Of a DNA stretch of 64,000 nt, positions 1 through 12,777 are shown piece after piece; positions within the stretch are counted from its first letter, which is position 1; each line of letters opens with the position of its first letter. The position numbers were made by a program, and so were the translations under genes. A model generated the notes under the pieces. It was not told the DNA's origin, made no database searches, and was given only the letters and a program-made list of their open reading frames with translations. The DNA comes from Sipunculus nudus (Eukaryota; Annelida; Sipuncula; Golfingiida; Sipunculidae): positions 52,209,429-52,273,428 of the forward strand of contig CM049312.1 in assembly GCA_026874595.1 (NCBI GenBank), read 5' to 3'.

Positions 1-2215
1 CTACCGTTCTTAATAAACGCCCTGATATATGTGTCGTATGTACTACCGTCCCAAATTAACGCCCTGACAACTGTGTTGTATGTACTACCGTCCTAATTTA
101 ACGCCCTGACATCTGTGTCGTATGTACTATCGTTCTGATTTAACGTCCTAGCATCTGTGTCCTTTGTACGACCGTCCATATTTAACGACCTATCATCTGT
201 GTCGTATGTACGACCGTCCTTATTTAACGACCTATTATCCGTGTCGTATATACTACCGTCCTTAATTAACGCCCTGATCATCTGTGTTGTATGTACTACC
301 GTCCTTATTAAACGCCCTAACAACTGTGTGGTATTTACTACCGTCCTTATTTGACCTTTTATCATCTGTGTCGTATGTACAACCTCTCTTATCGAGCGCC
401 TGGGCATCTGTGTAATATGTGCTACCGTCCTTAGTTAACGCCCTGACAACTCTGTCGTATGTACTACCGTCCTTATATGAAACCATATCATCAGTGTCGT
501 ATGTACTACCATCCTTATTTATCGCCCTGACATCAGTGTCGTATGTACTACCGCTTTTATTTTTAAGCCCTATCATCTGTTACATCTGTGTCGCATGCAC
601 TTCTGTTCTTAATTAACGCCCTGACAAATGTGTCGTATATACTACCGTCCAAATTAAACGCTCTGACATCTGTGTCGTTTGTTCAACTGTTCTATTGAAC
701 GCCCTAGCATCTGTCGTATGTACTACCTTCCTTTTTTAACGTACCAGCATCTGTGACATCTGTAAAGTATGTACTACCGTTCTTATGTAGCGCCCTGACA
801 TCTGTGTCGTATGTACTACTGTCCATATTAAACGCCCTGACATCTGTGTCGTATACGTACAATCATCCTAATTTAGCACCCTGGCATCTGTGTCGTAATT
901 ACCACGTTCCTTTTTAACGCCTTGACATCTGTGTCGTATGTACTACCGTCCTAATTTAACGCTCTGACATCTGTGTCGTTTGTTCAACTGTTCTATTTAA
1001 CACCCTAGCATCTGTCGTATGTAATACTGTCCTTTTTTAACGTACTAGCATCTGTGTCGTATGTACGACCGTCCTTATTTAACGCCCTGACATCTGTGTC
1101 GAATGTACTACCGTCCTTATTTAGCGCCCTGGCACCTGTGTCGTATACGTACTATCGTCGTAATTTAGCACCTTGACATCTGTGTGCCTACGTACTACCG
1201 TTCTTATTTAACGCCGTAGCATCTGTGACATCTGTGTCGTATGTACTGCCGTTCTTATTTAGCGCCCTGACATCTGTGTCGTATACGTACTATCGTCGTA
1301 ATTTAGCACCATGACATCTGTGTCGTAAGTACTACCGTTCTCATTTAACGCCCTAGCATCTGTGACATCTGTGTCGTATGTACTGCCGTTCTTATTTCAC
1401 GCCCTAGCAAGTGTGTCGTATGTACTACCGTTCTTATTTAGCGCCCTGAAATCTGCGACATCTGTGTCCTATGTATAACCATTCTTATTTCACGCCCTGA
1501 CATATGTGTCGTTTGTACTACCGTTCTTATTTAGCGTCCAGACATCTGTGTCGTATGTACTTCCGTCCTTATATTTAGCGCCCTGACATCTGTGTCGTAT
1601 ACGTACTATATCGTCCTTATTTAGCAGCCTGGCATCTGTGTCGTATTTACTACACTTCTTTTTAAACGACCTGACATCTGCGTCGTAGGTACTACCGTTC
1701 TTATTTAACGCCCTAGCATCTGGGAGGTTCCTGCGATATTTCATACAAGCATTTTTTATGTACTTTCGCTTGCCAATGTAGAATTTATATAACTTTCTTT
1801 TGAATGAAAATTGCATAGATTAGCGCCATGAAATCTGCGACATCTGTTATCTGTGTATTACCGTTCTTATTTCACGCCCTAACATATGTGTCGTTTGGAC
1901 TACCGTTCTTATTTAGCGTCCAGACATCTGTGTCGAATGTACATCCGTCCTTATATTTAGCGCCCTGACATCTGTATCGTATACGTACTATCATCCTAAT
2001 TAAGCAGCCTGGCATCTGTGTCGTATTTACTACCGTTCTTCTTTAACGACCTGAAATCTGCGTCGTAGGTACTACCGTTCTTATTTAACGCCGTAGCATC
2101 TGGGAGGTTCCTGCGATATTTCATGCAAGAAATGTTTTTTTTATGTACTTTTGCTTACCAATGTAGAATTTATATAACTTTCTTTTGAATGAAAAATTGC
2201 ATAAGATAAAGTAAT
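1..2215. repeat. 42-bp minisatellite array with 14-codon period
   Basis: Tandem copies of a 42-bp unit containing CTGACATCTGTGTCGTATG and ACTACCGTCCTTATTTAACG fill the left edge of the window and probably continue beyond it. Because 42 is divisible by three, every frame repeats as a 14-residue motif (minus strand KDGSTYDTDVRALN), which explains the several long repetitive ORFs on both strands (for example 93-407 and 262-576). Units carry many substitutions and small indels, so no frame stays open across the array. I regard it as noncoding satellite rather than a gene. Confidence 0.9.
1443..2205. repeat. Higher-order duplication (~382 bp) at the array edge
   Basis: Two long units lie side by side: each contains several 42-bp repeats and then a non-repeat tail starting GGGAGGTTCCTGCGATATTT (at about 1719 and 2101) and running through AATTTATATAACTTTCTTTT. 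The second copy is offset from the first by about 381-383 bp. This is a higher-order unit made of satellite plus flanking sequence, and it marks the right boundary of the 42-bp array. Confidence 0.8.
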
Positions 2216-3620
2216 CTAATTCAATATACTGAAAAAACTATAATCTGACTGAAAATTAAAAAAAAAACTTATAAAGGACTGAAATTATTGAATGCTGAGA
2301 CTACACAGACTGGGGCTAAACTCATCTCGAAAACATTGTTTATGGCAGGTAAGTGAATGAGCGGGTACCTGTGTCAAAGGGATGAAAAGAACCAGCAAGC
2401 GTGAGGTTAAGACCAATGATTTTTCATTTTTGATCTACCGACAGTTGCTGTTATCAGGAAATAGTTGATGCTGCTGCCTAAAAGATAAGACTTGCATTAT
2501 ATTAGCACTAATTCTATTGCCCAAATATAGAATTCCACGCGGAGCGGATAATTTGGTTATTAAATATTGCACTGTTCCCCCTGGTCAGGCCAACCGCACG
2601 CAACCGTAATAGTATATTCATGTGGATTCGACTAACCTTCATTATGGGAAACTAAACCTTGCCTTTTGGGGGCGATCTGTTGCTGAAAACTTGGCGTGCT
2701 TGAGAAGATTAGTGAATGAGGCAGTGTCCCTATGAACGCCCTGTCAGACTACGAGGCGAGCAGGACTTGCATGTAAGCTAGCGGGAATCCCGGTGCCCGC
2801 GGTCCGTCCCGTTGGGGCTGATCAGCGTCATGCCGCTGTGGACTGTAGCCGCCACCATCTCTCTTGGTGACGGATCTTGTTGATTTCCGGTCCCCAGCTC
2901 ATCTTTGATAAGCCCGCTGTGACTTGATGGAAGCCATGTTATATCTGATCAGCCTTAATTTAACATAAGTCAGGTTTACAAGGATGAATACCTGAGCTGG
3001 TTTACCCTGACCCACTGTGCTGTCAATGACTGTATGAACTGCACCCAACACAAGCTGTCCCAAGTCAAATAATATATGGAAAAACGTATTCAGTGTTACC
3101 CACCTTTACCATCCATATGATAAGAATGTCATGTTGATGTTAAATGCTGTTACCATTCAGAACGTCAAATGTAGGTCATGCCGGCGTTAAACGGCGTAGC
3201 CATTAGCCGTGTGCCAATTAATCGATAATATCGATGATTAGTCGTTTTCATTCCTAATCGATTAAATTGGTTGCATTCTTGCATAATCGATCACAAACGA
3301 TTTTTATGCACATGCACGGAATAGACGTCCTCTTATCTAGAAGAATGTATCCAAAGCCGGTCACAGAAATCAGTAGGAAAGCCTTTACAATAAAACCTAA
3401 TCGAAAAATGTGCAGCGAAAAAGTGTCAACAATGAGCGTGATGTACAAGTTGAACAAGTCAATATTTTAGGTCTATAATTCAGTACAGCAGATTTTCCTG
3501 GAATATAGATGGTACATACAGTAAACGATCATCGGTCTTTTTTTAATCATCGAAAATGAAATAATAACAAACTTCTATCACATGTATCAATAGATCAAAT
3601 GAAGTTTTATATTCCACTCA
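2216..3620. other. Intergenic sequence, nothing recognised
   Basis: Mixed AT-rich sequence with a slightly GC-richer patch around 2700-2900. Only short ORFs are present (about 67 codons at 3254-3470 on both strands), with no family resemblance and no splice context. Short palindromes around ATCGATAATATCGAT near 3222 are of uncertain meaning. Confidence 0.6.
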
Positions 3621-3624
3621 TGTT

Positions 3625-3895
3625 ATAACGTACCCATGTACACACAACGCATATTATAACGTACACATGTACACGCCACGCATGTTTTAACGTACACATG
3701 TACACCCACGCATGTTATAACGTACACATGTACACATCACGCATGTTATAACGTACACATGTACACACCACGCATGTTATAACGTACACATGTACACACC
3801 ACGCATAATATAACTTACACATGTGTACACGCCACGCATGTTATAACGTACACATGTACACACCACGCATGTTATCATGTACACATAACACATTG
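3625..3895. repeat. 31-bp minisatellite
   Basis: About eight tandem copies of a ~31-bp unit of the form GTTATAACGTACACATGTAC followed by ACACCACGCAT. Each unit holds the palindromes GTTATAAC and GTACATGTAC-like steps, so single strands could form small hairpins. The 67-codon ORF at 3821 runs through it and is not credible as a gene. Confidence 0.85.
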
Positions 3896-4439
3896 CCATC
3901 GTCATCGTCAGGCCTAGAAGCATTCATTTTTCTAAATTCTACCTGCAACAGGTTCTCTAGTAACTATTACATTTGTCACGTAAACCTCCTTGGCCTTAAA
4001 CTTCCCGCTTCAGGATTACAGTAACCCAGTTTCATGTCGATGTAAGTGATCGCTTGAGCCTTCCTTCGCTCGCTGTAGTCAGTAGTTTCAGAGACTTGAG
4101 TTTGTCTGTCTCACTAGCAGTATAGCATGGTTGGCTTATATTCGCGGGGTTTAAGGTTTCGCGATGTTAACTGATCTAACAATTCAAAAGATCTATACAG
4201 TATAACCATTATTATATGAATTCATTATATGTAAACATTATGTGTACAAACTCGATTTTACAATAAATATTGTTCGTTAATTGCAGACAGTTTGAAAGAT
4301 CTGTCATAATGTCACCCTTTTACTTTTCCACTTTGCCTTCGAGATTGGCCCTCTTATTCACGATGGTTTGATACCGTGAATTTGAAACCTTCGCGAACAA
4401 AAAGGCAACCACTATCAGTGACCCTGCTTTATCTCTGCA

Positions 4440-5235
4440 ACGTAGTATTTTTCAAATAGTATATGAGACACTATGTTATCTCTCTTATACTAAGTCATAT
4501 TCATGATAGCAGTATATGAGACGTTATCTCTCGTACCATGTTATACAGTCATGCTAGTAGTATATGAGACGTTATCTCTCTTACCATGTTATACAGTCAT
4601 GCTAGTAGTATATGAGACATTATGTTATCTCTTTTCTACTATGTCATATTCATGATAGCAGTATATGAGACGTTATCTCTCGTACCATGTTATACAGTCA
4701 TGCTAGTAGTATATGAGACATTATGTTATCTCTTTTCTACTATGTCATATTCATGATAGCAGTATATGAGACATTATCTCTCGTACCATGTTATACAGTC
4801 ATGCTAGTAGTATATGAGACATTATGTTATCTCTTTTCTACTATGTCATATTCATGATAGCAGTATATGAGACGTTATCTCTCGTACCATGTTATACAGT
4901 CATGCTAGTAGTATATGAGACATTATGTTATATCTTTGCTTCTATGTCATATTCATGATAGCAGTATATAAGGCATTATCTCTCGTACCATGTTATACAG
5001 TCATGCTAGTAGTATATGAGACATTATGTTATCTCTTTTCTACTATGTCATATTCATGATAGCAGTATATGAGACGTTATCTCTCGTACCATGTTATACA
5101 GTCGTGCTAGTAGTATATGAGACATGTTATCTCTTTTCTACTATGTCATATTCATGATAGCAGTATATAAGGCATTATCTCTCGTACCATGTTATATTTA
5201 TGCTAGCAGTATATAAGATATTTTTTTCTATCTCA
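4440..5235. repeat. 101-bp tandem array with very regular period
   Basis: The block beginning GTAGTATATGAGACATTATG recurs at 4605, 4706, 4807, 4908, 5009 and 5110, exactly 101 bp apart each time. Each 101-bp unit is itself two related half-units, one with TTCATGATAGCAGTATATGA and one with CAGTCATGCTAGTAGTATAT. Flanking copies at 4440-4600 and 5150-5235 are more diverged. Exact phasing and few substitutions indicate a young or homogenised array. Confidence 0.92.
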
Positions 5236-8200
5236 CACCCATGCTACATTCATACATATGTAACATTCAGGGAATGCTGGTTCTAACAGAGATGATTTTG
5301 CCGATGGTATGAGCCCTGTATACATGTCGACCTGAGCTTACACGATCAGTTGAGCCATAAAACCCGCTGGTGTCCTAAATCTGGTTCTGCTCGTCATGCT
5401 GAGCCGATTAGCCACGCGGGGAATACCTCTGTCTTACTTATACAAGTCAGTGGTAAGCAGAACTAGCCCTCCGCAGACTGCCACACATAGGAACAATTCA
5501 CATTTAGTCAAAAGTCGTCTGTCCATGCTGGAAACAGCTGTAACCTTCCACCTGATCTTCGCTGGTTTCTTCAAAGTCTTCCCGCGGAACAACATAATAC
5601 CAAACCGTGTTGTTATCATAAACTCTGACGCCGCCGTGTCTTTTTATATATTTATGATAATGTTACACCAGCTTTTATTCATTATCATCTCTGATCTCGA
5701 GCCCCCTAAAGTGGCGGGCTTTATTTCAGTTTTTTTTTTTTGGTGATATCCCTACAGTTAGTAAGTTTATGACTGAGGCGAGTTTTTGAATGTTTAAAGT
5801 TAATAAATGGGAAGAGTGTTTAAATAGAAGACAAATGTTTGACTCGCCAAAAAAAAACAAAAAAAACTCGCACATAGACACAAAGGTATCCTGGTATGTT
5901 TAACCCGTCCGTCCGGCTGTCTTACCGACCGTTTACTTTGAGTGTCGTCGTGAAAACTTATCGGGGCTTTGATGGATTTTCATTAAACTCACTAAATAAC
6001 TGCTTTCAACTAGATTATCTCGCTTAAGTTCGATTTCTGGCGAAATCCATGCATATCTATCATGGTCAGAGATCAACAGACATGCGTATTAATGTGGTCT
6101 GGGATAACAAGACCTGCAACGGGCGTTTAATGCACTATTTGCGGTGCTCTTGTTTTTGTTGTTTTGGTATTTACTTACTTTTCGTTGTAAATATCGATGT
6201 GAACGACTGAGAAAGAATTGGGATGAACCTTAGATACATGGAATTAAGTATTTGGTCTGTCAGTGATAAAATCCGCTTTCGCACGGAGTGCTCGTGCTGA
6301 TACAAAAAAAAAATCTAAATGTTTTTGCTATAAAAGACGTCTGATCAGATGACAGTGTTCATAGAGACCGGACCTTGACTTGCAGCTTGGGACCAGGGGA
6401 AAACGTAAAACGTTTCAAGGACACACTGTTTTTTTCACAAAGTTCTGACGGCTTTCGCAGATTGTCTCGAGCCATCTTATATCGGAATTTTTCGTTATTT
6501 CATTTTGGCAATATAATACAAATGAAAAATAACAAGGTGTCTCATTTTTTTTCAAAATTGGAAAGTTGAAGCTCATTTGGTGTTCCTATTTGACTGCTAA
6601 AATGTAAAATGCTGACAATTTTTGAAAAAAAAAAAATCTGCTATCAAATTTGTAAGAGAAATTTACTGGTCAGTATTTGCACTCGAATGACCGAGGACGA
6701 ACGCTCTGATAGACGAGTTTGATAGATGACCCAGTGAATTATGTATGCGTGGTTGTGACAGTGAGCTCGTCAAGATTCACCAGCCACACATATACAGGGT
6801 TATCTATGCTGACCTGGGCATCTGTAGTACGGAGTCAGACGACTCGCAGTCGTCAATGACTCATTAACTTTGATTACACGCTGAACGATAGTAGTACTGT
6901 TAAACTCAACTATAGGTCACAACGTGCCTTCCGTGAATAAATCATGGAATTTTCAGGATTAATGCAGTAAGACTCACTGCGAAGTAATGATTATGTATGG
7001 TATAATTAAAGTCAACATAAAAAATAATTCAACCATTATCAGACATATGCAATATATTTAAGTCATAATATGATTATGGACATAAGCTATATGAATATTC
7101 AACTTAGACCTCATATATTCAATGTGTGTCACCACGGATGAAAGTATTGATGTAGTATTAGACTATACTTTTACATGTTATGTACTAGATTTTTTTTATG
7201 AAAATGAATGGTTTAAGATCATGAGTACACGTGATTATTAACGTAACAGTGATGTGCTCGTTGTAGACACATTAACTTTATGATCTTGGTGCACATTTAA
7301 CTGATGGCGATATGTTTGTTTTGACCTTTTCCCCAGAAGATATAGGCCAGATTTTTTTTAGCAAGATCAGTTATTTGACCTCGGCCAATTGTCTACGCCT
7401 GTTCCAAGGAACCATGACACATCTGTTGACAATATCTTCGGCCATGAGAATAAGTTTACTTGTCAACCAAACAGCATAGCACTAGGATCAATCAATGCTA
7501 TTAAACTCGACGGGTATCAGAAGTAGTTTGGATACTCCTGAATAATACAGACTATTCCAAATTTATGTATGCAGTTGATTTGACATTATTTTACATGCAA
7601 GAGATAAAGTTCATAAGCTGAATTGGACTGATACTTAAGGCTTGGACCAGAGTAGAACAGAAATCAACTATTCTGACGGACTTGAGTCACGTGTCATTCG
7701 ACAAAGCTACAGGACAAATGTAGCATTAACAAGGCATCAGCCATGAATCGCAGGTATCAGTTGGTACACAACCTACGTTTATTGTTTTTCTTCCCTTCCA
7801 TAGCTTAAAAGGTAATATAATTTCCCGCTGACTATCGGGGAAAACGGAAACGTGAGGGAATTTTTATTTAATTATGGCAACCGTTGCTGATTGTCATGCA
7901 GGTTGAAAGGGTTTAGCGTCCATTGCGAGCCAGATTTTAATTAATCCATCTGAATATTCACTGTCCGTTGAATTCAGGTTTTATTATGTATACATATTAA
8001 TTGGCTGATTGTTTTCGGTCAAGTTTGTATTTGCGTTTTATTTAGGTGGCTTTAAAATGAGGTTATTAAGAGCACATTTTAAAACGTATATGTTTCTTTA
8101 TCCTTGAAAACCAAAATAAGGTCAGTGTAAAGTCAGTGAAAAGTCAAGGAATTCTTTAACGCGTAGAAACTGGAAACTCTGGAATATTTTTCAGAATTGG

Positions 8201-8870
8201 TCCATGTTAGTGGCTTTGATTATGAACAATGATGAAGCTAGGTTACCATACGATAAAAATGATATATTATTATTATACCTTCCGGATTTTAGGTTTTATA
8301 TGACTGCCATTGAAGCACCGGCCAGGTTTCAGCCGGGGCATTAAGTTTTGTGGTCTAACGTCTTAACCACAATTAAAGTTACGCCCTAACTTTATGTAAA
8401 ATTATATTATATAAATATATAGATTTATGCCTAGTAGTATAATTAGTAACGTTTAATTTCAAATGAATTCTAAAATCATCAAGACATTAGATGTTTAGAA
8501 TATTAGAAATCAGGAGATGCCCCGGTTACTGTAAGTGATGGACCTAGGGATCCAAGACAGCTACATTCCGCCAGTCTGTCTGCCAAAGTGTGTCACGTGC
8601 TTCAAAGCAATATAAAGAGAACAGTCGGTTTGTAATGACCCAATTATAGTCACCGCTATACTCAGAACCATAACAACACATAAAACCGGTGAACTATTGA
8701 TCTTAAGCCATTGTGCCGGGATGGTTTTGCTTCGGGACGTTTGTAATAAGCCAAAATGAGCTAATTAGGCGAGATAATACATATATTATTGCAAATTAAT
8801 ATTGACCTTAAAAAGAAAAAAAAAAACAACTACAGCCCTGTTATGACTTGATGAACTTCTCCTATCCTTG
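5236..8870. other. Long intergenic stretch, no gene seen
   Basis: AT-rich, apparently single-copy sequence. The longest ORF (116 codons at 5396-5746, +) ends in a poly-T-encoded FFFW, resembles nothing I recognise and has no splice sites or convincing start context. No transposon termini, RNA gene or promoter could be supported. Confidence 0.6.
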
Positions 8871-8879
8871 TCTACAGAG

Positions 8880-9084
8880 TAGTTAGGGACAAGAACGACT
8901 AACTGTCCGTCCTGAACTGCGAGGCGTCAGCAGTGACACGCGGTAGGAGCACTGTGCCGTCCCGGAGCCCCCCCCTCACACGTTGTGATGAGGTTCATCT
9001 TTCATCTTCTCCAGAGGACGGTGTTGACCAGGAGCAGGTGAAGCTGACCGCTGTGACCCGGGACGAGAGTCCTTCTTTATAAAG
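8880..9084 (+). other. Possible 5' noncoding exon of the esterase gene
   Basis: A GC-richer patch ends in the good donor AAAG|GTATGT at 9085. The coding exon of the esterase is preceded by a splice acceptor (TTTCAG at 12053-12058), so a noncoding first exon must lie upstream, and this is the best-looking candidate. The start of the exon cannot be fixed and the link is inference. Confidence 0.2.
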
Positions 9085-12058
9085 GTATGTTGTCTGTCAG
9101 CCCTCATTTGTAACCTTTATCGTTTTGGACTGGTCTAGTTGGTAAATTTTAAGGTCGCTTTATGCCAGCACCTAATATAATGTGAAGCAGTCATTTATCC
9201 TGCCATCTGCCGGATTATTATAAACTATGTCACTCATACCATCAGGCATTACCGACTGCAACAGTGCCACATGTCTCACAATCACTGCCAGGCTGAACTG
9301 ATTTTTTTTCTCAAGGACGTCAACAATTACTGGGGTGTCCTACAGCACAATGTGCTAACCAGAGCAAGTAAAACTTTCACTACTTAAAACCGTGACCCAG
9401 AGTTATAAATATCAATAAGAAACTGCATGTGACCACTGAAAGTAGTGCCTAAATGATAGCGCCATTAATAGGCGTCTTACATATTAATTTTCTTATCATC
9501 AATGCATCAGTTTCAGCAAAATACTTCTTCACTAACGCACACTGTTATAAGAAAAACATATACCAGTGGTATCAGATATAGCATCAAAGGATAGCACGTT
9601 TTAGTACTTAATTACTGAAAGTGCTTGCATAATGGTTTATAATATGTTCATTTATTAAAGATAATTAAATAATAATGAAGTTGGACAAGAAGGTCAGTTC
9701 TTTTAAAGCAGTAGAATGTCTAATAAGTTTCGTATTTGTGGAAAGTTTACAAGAAATTGCCATCTAATGTAGGACTCAAATCCGTTGTGAAAATTCTATA
9801 TCAGGAGATGTCCTTTTAATATAAAAAGAATATACGTCATTTTGCCTGAGAATTTATTTGAAGACACATTACTGACATATACCGTGGGTAAAGACCTACA
9901 GGAGTAACTTCTGTACGCTCCGTTATAACGTTTTCTTCATACACATGACACAAGTGGGTTGACAGATTGCTTATTACCTGGATACACTTATGTACACCAC
10001 TTCGGTTCTGAGCCAACGCGAGGCCGTACAGCTAACTGGTAAACACGGCTTCTCGATGTTATTGGGCTGACTTCTACCAAGCTTAAAAGAAGATCTCTAG
10101 GTATGTAATACAAGGCGTCCCTCGCTGGTAGGTAGAACACGTTGGCCCCTCTCTTTTACCTCTGGTATGTAACACACGGTGTCCCTCTGTTTAACCTCTT
10201 GCACAGCCTCTAGAGCCTTAACCTATAGCACGTAACATAAGGTTTCCCTTTAATTTCTGGCACTTATAGCTCACGAGGTCCCTCTTCCTAATCACTGGTC
10301 CGTAGACCCGCCTACCAAACTACTGGTTCGGAACCCGACTGACTGAAAGTGAAGTCGGCGCTCGAGCCAGCTACAGGTCTCCGGAAAATCCGGCCCGCAC
10401 TGGCTCCCTCTGCAACGACAAAGTTTGATAGACTGAGTCGGTATACCGTTAGATATTTAAGGCGAAAATAGAAGATACTGATAGAGTTGAAGATCGCAGT
10501 GAGAGAGGTGGACGCCGGAGAACCCGGAGAGAACCACCGACCTTGGATGGGCCATTACCACCCACTCTCATGGCAGCACCACGGATCTAACCCGGGTCGC
10601 CAGCAGAGAAGGCCGAGCGTTTACCGCTCAGCTGTCCAGGCCCCCGGTTCGGAACCCCTTTACCCAGATATACCTTAGAGCATACTGTGAACCTCTCCCT
10701 GTAACACCCTCTTCCCCTTTTCCATATCTCTGGATGGTGAGATCCTATTACTGTATTCCCGTTTTCTATGTAAAACTGAAATAATGTATGTGAGAGAAAT
10801 ATTTCATATCAGTCACGCAAAACCTAATAATACCAGTGAGGCAGTCACTTAATTATACCTCACCGTAATATTATACGTACCCCCTGAGACATATTGACTT
10901 TCTGACCCTTTCAGACCAAGCTTAAGTAAGTGAACTCTCGTCATGAGACAAAGCGTCGCTGTACATGAATTGTATTGCTCCTGGGACTCTGCTTTATCTT
11001 GTCGAATGCTTTTGATGGGAAGAAATGCTCTCAGCTAATGTAAGCGATCCTTGAACACGCCATTTCACTCAAGTGCGCTTGCTGGTTAAATTAAAGAATG
11101 CAGAAAAATACAATATCAACTTAGTAAGGTGTCTCCTGGTTTCCGTTATAATGGTAACGAGACCGCATGAGTCTCACGGAGTTTCACGGTTTTCATAGAG
11201 CGCGAACCCCCTGGTCTTATCTACGTCGTAATACCAGCAGCCCAACATTATCAGAACCACCATGGAGTTATAACTCATGTTGTAACTCTATGTCACGACG
11301 TAAACACCGTAAGTCCCGTTTCTTTGGCTGTACTGTAGCCGTTAATACACTAATCAGGCATTTATATTGTACTAGTAAACCTGTCGTGGTACAAGCCATA
11401 GGGGGAAATGTACTTCAAAGGTCGCCCATCCTGTTGCATTGATATGCGTAGAAAACATTCGAGAATCTTTACATTAGGAGTGATGATTTAACGCAAAGGA
11501 ATACATATGGACCCACAAACCAAACTGAAAACTTGTCTCAATGGCCGGGGCATGGCATCCAGTCATTTCCTGTATCGTGTAAAAGTTGGCTATCGACAAG
11601 TAACCCGTGCCAGCCATACTTGCATTCATGCAGTCAGAAATGCAACAAACATGCAGAGGGATTTACAAATATGCTAAGTTAAAATAATTTTTTTTCTCGC
11701 ATATGGTACGTGTTGTTAGAAAATGTACTGAAATCCCTACAGATAAGATTGGTCTGGTGTATGTCAACTGCGAGCGTACTTGCAAAATGTTGAAAACATT
11801 TGCATCCTCATCACACATTACAGTGCGGTCCTTGTTGAAAAATTTGAAATAATTCTAACGCTGGTAATTTCACAGGGCCGATATAGCGCTAGCTGAACTG
11901 TATTCTCACTCAAGATATTACGAACTTGTAAACTTGCGTGTTTACGTGTGCATGTGTGTACGCGCGGTATCCATATACATGCAAATCAAGAAACATGACC
12001 ATTGATATAGTAATACATGCACTTACCGTTGTACTCTTCCAATGTCCTCTCATTTCAG
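9085..12058. other. Upstream region or first intron of esterase, no gene
   Basis: No coding exon recognised. Around 10085-10310 there is a very degenerate tandem pattern: three related blocks with GTATGTAATACAAGGCGTCC, GTATGTAACACACGGTGTCC and a third diverged copy. Short ORFs at 10487-10678 and 11167-11442 lack any family signal. Confidence 0.5.
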
Positions 12059-12080
12059 AACGAGCTGATACGTTAATCAG

Positions 12081-12723
12081 ATGATGGCGTCTACAGTCGT
12101 GCCGTCTGTTGTCTTTGTGATTGTTCTACTGGGCAGCCTTTCTGTGAACCCTGTCAGTCTTGACAAAGTGAACGTTAACACGAAGCTAGGCAGCGTGGTA
12201 GGAAGCCGCAGCAAACTGTCTTACGATCTTGGAGAAGGTAATGGTTGCAGTCCATACTCTGGGCGGATCCACCAACTGCACACACTAATATGTTCCCTTT
12301 TCTTGATGAACCGGTAGTCATAATTAATACGAAAACAGGGTTGGATCCGGATGCGACTTGACCAGTGCATATCAGTTGATAAAATACAAATGTAAATGGA
12401 TTTATTATTATCAAAAGGAATGCGATCCAAATCATCAAATGAAATATGCATGTACATATGTATGTACACTTGAACACTACATGTTTAACCTGATATCATT
12501 GCAATGAATAACTTATATAGAGCTGCTTTAACCACTCATGGTCAAATACATTATTGAAAATTATTACATTATTTGTTACTGATGTTTTATTATTATTAGG
12601 GCTTACAGTCAAATAATTTACTTTTATTGATTCATTTTAACCTGGAAAAATCATAGTACCAAATCATCTTGATGAGTGATCTTCTAAAAAAGAGCAGTTC
12701 AATCTCGTGATTATATACATTTT

Positions 12724-12777
<54 letters not shown>

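Noticed and set aside
93-616. Overlapping repetitive ORFs of 65-104 codons on both strands
   Set aside because: They are translations of the 42-bp satellite, whose period is a multiple of three; frames break repeatedly and no start, splice or domain signal exists.
1-5235. Regular arrays that might be taken for CRISPR
   Set aside because: The repeats are directly contiguous with no unique spacers and the context is eukaryotic.
5396-5746. 116-codon plus-strand ORF
   Set aside because: Ends in homopolymer-encoded residues, has no recognisable domain or promoter, and an overlapping antisense ORF is equally plausible.
10320-10650. GGTTCGGAACCC stretches resembling a tRNA T-arm
   Set aside because: No matching acceptor, D or anticodon arm could be assembled around either occurrence.
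12175-12477. Minus-strand 100-codon ORF over esterase exon 1
   Set aside because: Antisense shadow of a well-supported coding exon and its intron.
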